Positions 6,923 through 10,908 of a DNA stretch of 10,908 nucleotides are shown in pieces. Under the pieces are notes generated by a model, which was not told the origin of the DNA, did no database searches, and was given only the letters and a program-made list of their open reading frames with translations. How positions within the stretch are numbered: position 1 is the first letter of the stretch; each line of letters begins with the position of its first letter. Position numbers and translations under genes: made by a program. The stretch comes from an uncultured Agathobaculum sp. Lineage in GTDB: Bacteria; Bacillota; Clostridia; Oscillospirales; Butyricicoccaceae. Where the stretch lies: the NCBI GenBank assembly GCA_944380945.1, contig CALWJG010000046.1, positions 1 through 10,908 on the forward strand, written 5' to 3'.

Positions 6923-7780
6923 TTATCTGTGGTAATCGCGGTGCATGGTGACCACGCCGTATTCGCGGCCGCGCAGATGCCCGCTGAGCGCCTCGGCGAT
7001 CGCGACCGAGCGGTGCTTGCCGCCCGTGCAGCCGACGCTGATGATCAGGTTGGACTTGCCCTCCGCCATATAGCGGGGCAGCAGGAAATCAATCAGGGTG
7101 GTCAGGTGGCCCATGAGCACATCGGCCGTGCCGCCCTGAAACACATAGTCCCGCACAGCCGGATCGGTGCCGTTTTTCTCGCGCAGGCTCATCTCGTAAT
7201 ACGGATTGGGCAGAAAGCGCACGTCAAACACCAGATCGGATTCGGGCGGGATGCCGTATTTGAAGCCGAACGACTGCACGATCACCTCGAACGCGCCGCC
7301 GTTGTCCGCGCCGGAAAACAGCGCGAGCAGCCGCTCGCGCAGCCCTGCCGCCGACAGGCCGGTCGTATCCACGACAAAATCCGCGCGGTTGCGCAGCGCG
7401 GAGAGCAGGTCGCGCTCTTTTTCGATCGCCGCGGTCATCGTCACGCCCTTGTCCATCAGCGGGTGCTTGCGGCGCGTCTCCTTGTAGCGGCGGATCAGGG
7501 TGGGTGTGTCCGTATCCAGAAACAGGATGCGGTAATCGCAGCCCATGCTCTTGATCGAATCCAGCGAATCAAACAGCTGCTGGAAATCCCCGCCCACGCG
7601 CACATCGGTCACGAGCGCCACGCGCTCATACCGTTCGGTCGCAGCAAGGCAGATCTCGGCGAAGCGCGGGATCAGCTCGATCGGCAGATTATCCACGCAG
7701 TAATAGCCCAGATCCTCCAGCGTGGCGGCTGCGCGGCTCTTGCCCGCGCCCGACATGCCGGACACGATCAGAAAATACAT
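6923..7780 (-). CDS. rapZ: RNase adapter / nucleotide-binding protein RapZ (YvcJ)
   Basis: A 285-residue P-loop protein of the RapZ/YvcJ family. Walker A is GMSGAGKS (8-15). Also visible are LGYYCVDNLP (24-33), FLDTDTPTLIRRYKETRRKH (87-106), SFGFKYGIPPESDLVFDVRF (170-189) with LPNPYY following, and the C-terminal ISVGCTGGKHRSVAIAEAL (247-265), which belongs to the ligand-sensing half. In Escherichia coli RapZ senses glucosamine-6-phosphate and steers decay of the GlmZ small RNA. In Bacillus subtilis YvcJ hydrolyses GTP and its target is less clear. Placement directly after murB fits a link to amino-sugar and wall precursor supply. The ATG has an AGGGGG Shine-Dalgarno 8 bases upstream; the gap to murB is 31 bases. 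Confidence 0.96.
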   Translation of the reverse strand: MYFLIVSGMSGAGKSRAAATLEDLGYYCVDNLPIELIPRFAEICLAATERYERVALVTDVRVGGDFQQLFDSLDSIKSMGCDYRILFLDTDTPTLIRRYKETRRKHPLMDKGVTMTAAIEKERDLLSALRNRADFVVDTTGLSAAGLRERLLALFSGADNGGAFEVIVQSFGFKYGIPPESDLVFDVRFLPNPYYEMSLREKNGTDPAVRDYVFQGGTADVLMGHLTTLIDFLLPRYMAEGKSNLIISVGCTGGKHRSVAIAEALSGHLRGREYGVVTMHRDYHR

Positions 7781-7811
7781 AGTCCCATCCCCCTGTTCGC
7801 CATTGTCCTTT

Positions 7812-8726
7812 TTATCGGATGATGCGCACCTCGCACTCCAGCTCCACGCCGAACTGCTCGCGCACGCGCTGCTGCACCAATTCGATCAGACGCAGCATAT
7901 CCTCGCAGGTAGCGCCGCCGCGGTTGATCAAAAAGCCCGCATGCTTTTCCGACACCTGCGCGCCGCCGACAAACGTGCCCTTAAGCCCCGCCTGCTCGAT
8001 CAGCTGGCCGGCGAAATGCCCCTCCGGCCGCTTGAAGGTAGAGCCCGCAGACGGGAAATTGAGCGGCTGCTTATCGCGCCGCCGCTGCGCCAGATCGTTC
8101 ATGCGGTTGAGGATCTCCGCCGGATCGCCCGGCTGCAGGCGCAGCCATGTGCGGACGACCGTCCAGTCCGGATGGTCGCGGAACACGCTGCGGCGGTAAC
8201 CGAAGCCGTGCTCCCCGCCGGTCAGGGTATGCAGCGCGCCTTCGCCGTCCAGATATTCGGTCTTTTCCACAATGCCGGCCATCTGACCGTCGTATGCGCC
8301 GGCGTTCATAAACACCGCGCCGCCCACGCTGCCCGGAATACCGCCGGCGAATTCCGCGCCGGTCAGTCCGGCGCGCTGTGCGCGCCGCGCCACACGGCCG
8401 AGCAGCGCGCCCGCCTCGGCCATCATGCCGCCGTCCTCGCCCACGCGGACCTCGTCCAGCTCGGTCGTGCAAACCACCGCACCGCGCACGCCCGCATCCG
8501 ACACCAGCATGTTGGAGCCGTTGCCCAGCAGCAGGGGCGTCACGCCGCACTGCCGCAGCGCACGGAGCGCCGCGGTCAGCTCGTCCGCCGTTTTGGGCTG
8601 CACGAACAGATCGGCCGGCCCGCCGATAGCAAACGTCGTGTGACGGCTCATCGGCTCTTTTTCCAAAATATCGATTGCAGGCGCAGCCTCGCGCAGCGCC
8701 GCCATACATGCTTTGATCTGATCCAT
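7812..8726 (-). CDS. murB: UDP-N-acetylenolpyruvoylglucosamine reductase MurB
   Basis: FAD enzyme that reduces UDP-GlcNAc-enolpyruvate with NADPH to give UDP-MurNAc, the second step of peptidoglycan precursor synthesis, in the cytosol. With the ATG at 8726 it is 304 residues, normal for the family. The FAD domain shows SRHTTFAIGGPAD (27-39), LLLGNGSNMLVSD (65-77) and GIPGSVGGAVFMNAGAY (129-145). GYRRSVFR (176-183) carries the active-site arginine, SAGSTFKRP (226-234) the proton-donor Ser229, and the C-terminus ECEVRII the catalytic Glu299. The start is fixed by GGAGG 5 bases upstream; a longer reading from a TTG at 8795 has no Shine-Dalgarno, would run through the leader dyad and adds unconserved residues. 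It is the first gene of the six-gene operon and has its own promoter. Confidence 0.97.
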   Translation of the reverse strand: MDQIKACMAALREAAPAIDILEKEPMSRHTTFAIGGPADLFVQPKTADELTAALRALRQCGVTPLLLGNGSNMLVSDAGVRGAVVCTTELDEVRVGEDGGMMAEAGALLGRVARRAQRAGLTGAEFAGGIPGSVGGAVFMNAGAYDGQMAGIVEKTEYLDGEGALHTLTGGEHGFGYRRSVFRDHPDWTVVRTWLRLQPGDPAEILNRMNDLAQRRRDKQPLNFPSAGSTFKRPEGHFAGQLIEQAGLKGTFVGGAQVSEKHAGFLINRGGATCEDMLRLIELVQQRVREQFGVELECEVRIIR

Positions 8727-8769
8727 ATTCCCCTCCGATATTGTTCGAGAGTTGTTTTCGATCCTCCGT

Positions 8770-8790
8770 CCGCTGTAAGCGTTACAGCAG
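8770..8790 (-). promoter_or_regulatory. Dyad in the murB leader: hairpin or operator
   Basis: A perfect 7-bp inverted repeat (GCTGTAA, 3-base centre, TTACAGC; 8772-8788) extends by a wobble and a G-C pair to nine pairs in the minus-strand RNA. It lies about 15-35 bases downstream of the inferred murB transcript start, ahead of the Shine-Dalgarno. No U-run follows, so it is not a terminator. The core TGTAAGCGTTACA resembles the palindromic cre sequence TGTAAGCGCTTACA with one base removed, so it may be a DNA operator; an mRNA 5' stabilising hairpin is equally possible. Confidence 0.45.
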
Positions 8791-8811
8791 AACAAACCAA
8801 TTCTATTTTAT

Positions 8812-8840
8812 ATTATAGCAAAACCGCGCGCAAAGTGCAA
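8812..8840 (-). promoter_or_regulatory. murB: Sigma-A promoter of the murB operon
   Basis: On the minus strand the -35 is TTGCAC (8840 to 8835), the spacer is 17 bases, and the -10 is a perfect TATAAT (8817 to 8812) with an extended TG (TGCTATAAT). Transcription should start near 8805, giving a leader of about 79 bases before the murB ATG. The surrounding AT-rich patch stands out from the GC-rich genes. The terminator tail of gpsA runs directly into the -35. Confidence 0.75.
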
Positions 8841-8866
8841 ACAAAAGGCGTCCGGAAACGGACGCC
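8838..8866 (-). terminator. Intrinsic terminator after gpsA
   Basis: On the minus strand an 8-bp perfect GC-rich stem (GGCGTCCG, loop TTTC, CGGACGCC; 8866 to 8847) is followed by TTTTGTTTG. It begins 20 bases after the gpsA stop. It closes the der-plsY-gpsA unit and separates it from murB, whose -35 begins inside the T-rich tail. Confidence 0.88.
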
Positions 8867-8886
8867 CATTTGTGTTTTCCTGATTG

Positions 8887-9900
8887 TCAGCGCAGCCAGA
8901 CCTCTTCGTGTTCGCCGCGGCGAGGCCGCCCCAGCAGCATCTGGATGCCCTTGGTCGCCGGCACGCCGTTGTAGAGCACCTCGTACATCGCCTCGGTGAT
9001 CGGCATGGACACGCCCTGCTGCTTGGCGAGATGATAGCCCGCCTCGGTCGCGTAGTAGCCTTCGACCGTCGCGCCGACCTCCTGCATGGCCTGCTGGGCG
9101 GTCATGCCCTTGCCGATCAGGATGCCTGCCCTGCGGTTGCGCGAGTGCATCGAACAGCAGGTGACGATCAGGTCGCCGACGCCGGACAGGCCCGCAAAGG
9201 TCTCCTGACGGGCGCCCAGTTTGACGCCCAGACGGGCGATCTCGGTCAGGCCGCGGGTCATAAACGCCGCCTTGGAGTTGTCGCCCAGCCCCAAGCCGTC
9301 CGCGATGCCCGCGCCCAGCGCGATGATATTTTTGAACGCGCCGCCCAGCTCGCAGCCGATGATGTCGGACGAGGTGTATACGCGGAAGCATTTGTCGTTC
9401 ATAAACGCCTCCTGCGTCAGCTCAGCCGCCTCGCGGCTGTCAGATGCCGCGACGATCGCGGTCGGCACGCCGCGCGCGACCTCCTCCGCGTGGGTCGGTC
9501 CGGTCAGCGCGACGACCGGGTTTTTGCCGCCCATCGCGCGGGTGATGGTCTCGGAAAAGCGGCAGTAGCCGTGCTTGGAGTCCAGGCCCTTGCCCACGTT
9601 GACGATCACCGTGCCCGCGGGCACGATCGACGCGAGCTGCTCCGCCGTCGACGCGACAGCGAACGACGGCACCGCCATCACGACCAGGTCCGCATCCGCC
9701 GCGCCCGACATGTCGGTCGTGATGCCGATCCCCTCCGGGATCTTCACGCCCGGAAGCAGCTTCTCATTGGCGCGCTCCCGCAGGAGCAGGTCGCACTCCT
9801 CCTGCAGATAGGTCCAGGAACAGACCTCGTGTCCGTTCTGATGCAGCAGCATGGCCAGCGCAATGCCCCAGCCGCCGGTGCCAAGCATAAAGACTTTCAT
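8887..9900 (-). CDS. gpsA: NAD(P)-dependent glycerol-3-phosphate dehydrogenase GpsA
   Basis: Reduces dihydroxyacetone phosphate to sn-glycerol-3-phosphate for phospholipid synthesis; a soluble enzyme. The 337 residues show the dinucleotide loop GTGGWG (7-12), NVGKGLD (101-107), ALTGPTHAEEVARG (131-144), the helix ELGGAFKNIIALGAGIADGL (184-203) with catalytic Lys190, LSGVGDLIVTC (238-248) and SRNRRAG (253-259). The length and motif order are normal. The ATG overlaps the plsY stop by 4 bases (ATGA), and its Shine-Dalgarno (GGAGGAG) is formed by the last Glu codons of plsY, so the pair is translationally coupled. That makes sense because PlsY consumes the GpsA product. A terminator follows its stop. 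Confidence 0.97.
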   Translation of the reverse strand: MKVFMLGTGGWGIALAMLLHQNGHEVCSWTYLQEECDLLLRERANEKLLPGVKIPEGIGITTDMSGAADADLVVMAVPSFAVASTAEQLASIVPAGTVIVNVGKGLDSKHGYCRFSETITRAMGGKNPVVALTGPTHAEEVARGVPTAIVAASDSREAAELTQEAFMNDKCFRVYTSSDIIGCELGGAFKNIIALGAGIADGLGLGDNSKAAFMTRGLTEIARLGVKLGARQETFAGLSGVGDLIVTCCSMHSRNRRAGILIGKGMTAQQAMQEVGATVEGYYATEAGYHLAKQQGVSMPITEAMYEVLYNGVPATKGIQMLLGRPRRGEHEEVWLR

Positions 9901-10538
9901 TTTTTCTCCTCCTCGCCGGAAGCGGACTGCTCGATCGTTTTTTTGCTCTTGAATGAAAATTTATTCTCATTCTTCTGCAGAATACGCACAATATTGGAGC
10001 GGTGCATGAAGATGACCGCCGCCGCCATGCCGAACGCCATGCCCGTCAGCACGGGGTCCCGATAAAACGCGAACGTGGTGATCGGGAAGCTGATCGCACC
10101 CAAAATCGAGCCGAGCGAGATCCAGCGCGTCGCAATGACCGCGATCAGGAACAGCGCCAGCGCGATCAGGAAAACGCGCCAGTCGAACAGCGCCAGCATG
10201 ACCGCGCCGACCAGCACGCCCTTGCCGCCGCGAAAGCCGAAATACAGCGGGAACATATGCCCCAGAATGACAAAGATGCCCGCGACCAGCTTGCCGACCG
10301 GCCCTGCCAGCAGCATGCCAATCGAGACGGCGACCGCGCCCTTGGCGATGTCGCCCAGCAGCACGAACAGCGTCTTACCCGCGCCCATCGTGCGGTAAGC
10401 GTTGGTCAGGCCGGCGTTGCCGCTGCCGTAATCCCGGATATCCTTGCCGAGCGTCGCCTTGCTGACGATGATCGCAAAGCTCAGCGAGCCCAGCAGATAA
10501 GCGCAGACCGCAATGATCACAAAATGCGTAATGGTCAT
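9897..10538 (-). CDS. plsY: Glycerol-3-phosphate acyltransferase PlsY
   Basis: Integral membrane enzyme of 213 residues that transfers an acyl group from acyl-phosphate (made by PlsX) to position 1 of glycerol-3-phosphate, forming lysophosphatidic acid. Hydrophobic segments lie at about 4-26, 56-78, 83-101, 107-137 and 140-180. The three cytoplasmic motifs are present: GSGNAGLTNAYR (38-49), GHMFPLYFGFRGGKGV (93-108) and HRSNIVRIL (179-187). Motif 1 reads NAGLTN where NPGATN or NIGATN is usual, and motif 2 ends KGVLVG instead of KGVAT, but the glycines and GGKG core are kept. A charged tail (about 188-213, ending EEEKK) follows the last motif; its codons contain the gpsA Shine-Dalgarno. The ATG has GGGGG 8 bases upstream and lies 49 bases after der. 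Confidence 0.95.
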   Translation of the reverse strand: MTITHFVIIAVCAYLLGSLSFAIIVSKATLGKDIRDYGSGNAGLTNAYRTMGAGKTLFVLLGDIAKGAVAVSIGMLLAGPVGKLVAGIFVILGHMFPLYFGFRGGKGVLVGAVMLALFDWRVFLIALALFLIAVIATRWISLGSILGAISFPITTFAFYRDPVLTGMAFGMAAAVIFMHRSNIVRILQKNENKFSFKSKKTIEQSASGEEEKK

Positions 10539-10587
10539 GATTACGTCCCCCTACGTTGGTTTTTGTCCGCCTCCTGCGGGGTAATTG

Positions 10588-10908
10588 TCACTTTTTGTCG
10601 CCGCGTTCGCGGATCACCATGCGCACCGGCGTGCCCGTCAGCCCGAACACCTCGCGGATCTGGTTTTCCAGATACCGCTGATAGGAGAAGTGGAACAGGC
10701 GCGCGTCGTTGCAGAAGCATACAAAGGTCGGCGGGCAGGTGGACGCCTGCGTCATATAGAAGATGCGCAGACGGCGGCCCTTGTCGGTCGGCGGCTGCAC
10801 GCGCGCAGTCGCCTCTGCCAGGATGGAGTTGAGCCGTCCGGTCGGGATGCGCATGTGGTTCTGCTCATACACTTCCTTGATCAGGCCGAACAGCTTGTCC
10901 ACGCGCTG
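10588..10908 (-). CDS. der: GTPase Der (EngA), C-terminal part, cut by the window edge
   Basis: The last 106 residues of Der, a ribosome assembly GTPase acting on the 50S subunit. The reading frame continues beyond the window, so the start and both GTPase domains are not seen. What remains is the end of the second GTPase domain (RVDKLFGLIKEVYEQN) and the KH-like domain, recognised by RIPTGRLNSILAEA, KGRRLRIFYMTQAS, PPTFVCFCND, FHFSYQRYLENQIREVFGL and GTPVRMVIRER. These match the very conserved Der C-terminus. The GTG at 10902 is an internal valine codon, not a start. It is upstream of plsY and gpsA on the same strand with a 49-base gap and no terminator, so the three are probably co-transcribed. 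Confidence 0.95.
   Translation of the reverse strand, partial: QRVDKLFGLIKEVYEQNHMRIPTGRLNSILAEATARVQPPTDKGRRLRIFYMTQASTCPPTFVCFCNDARLFHFSYQRYLENQIREVFGLTGTPVRMVIRERGDKK

Noticed and set aside
8727..8795. N-terminal extension of murB from a TTG at 8795
   Set aside because: No Shine-Dalgarno before it, it runs through the leader dyad, and the ATG at 8726 has GGAGG at the right distance and gives a normal-length protein.
7722..8999. 425-codon plus-strand frame opposite murB and its leader
   Set aside because: Same register artefact; low-complexity Arg/His/Ala composition, crosses a promoter, a terminator and two genes.
8884..10065. 393-codon plus-strand frame opposite gpsA
   Set aside because: Codon-antiparallel to gpsA, no ribosome binding site or recognisable domain.
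10539..10587. Possible hairpin (CCGC-AGGAG-GCGG) in the der-plsY gap
   Set aside because: Only four base pairs and followed by an A-run, not a T-run, on the coding strand; not a terminator.
1..10908. Search for CRISPR repeats, insertion sequences, tRNA or rRNA genes, phage or defence genes
   Set aside because: No spaced direct repeats, transposase motifs, cloverleaf-like sequences or defence domains were seen; nearly every base belongs to a conserved housekeeping gene.

Overview
The window is a compact stretch of core bacterial chromosome. It is GC-rich, with nearly all codons ending in G or C. Gene content and order (der-plsY-gpsA, then murB-rapZ-whiA-dnaE-pfkA) point to the Firmicutes, most likely a high-GC Clostridia member of the Oscillospiraceae/Ruminococcaceae kind; the family-level placement is an inference. 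rapZ next to whiA, and a dnaE-pfkA pair, are typical of Gram-positive genomes. I see no phage, insertion sequence, CRISPR, tRNA or rRNA.

Layout: (1) 1-696, plus strand: a short leader with an unusually strong ribosome binding site, then a small N-acetylmuramoyl-L-alanine amidase that starts at a TTG codon. (2) 701-732: a perfect 32-bp palindrome, a two-way terminator between convergent genes. (3) 743-8726, minus strand, transcribed right to left: murB, rapZ, whiA, dnaE, pfkA and an SDR reductase. A good promoter (8812-8840) precedes murB, and a second likely promoter lies in the last codons of dnaE, in front of pfkA. (4) 8838-8866: terminator behind gpsA, its tail running into the murB promoter. 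(5) 8887-10908, minus strand: the C-terminal part of der, then plsY and gpsA, ending at that terminator.

How the genes work together: GpsA makes sn-glycerol-3-phosphate and PlsY acylates it, the first steps of phospholipid synthesis. MurB completes UDP-MurNAc for peptidoglycan, RapZ and WhiA are regulators tied to envelope metabolism and cell division, DnaE replicates DNA, and PfkA commits sugar to glycolysis. The SDR protein is FabG-like but may be the EF-P 5-aminopentanone reductase (YmfI type). Growth-linked functions (envelope, replication, glycolysis, ribosome assembly) are therefore packed into two operons.

I found no convincing new multi-gene system. The points most worth a second look are regulatory: a 13-bp motif shared by the murB and pfkA leaders that resembles a shortened cre/LacI-type operator, the promoter buried in the end of dnaE, the missing yvcK between rapZ and whiA, and the export-signal-free amidase.
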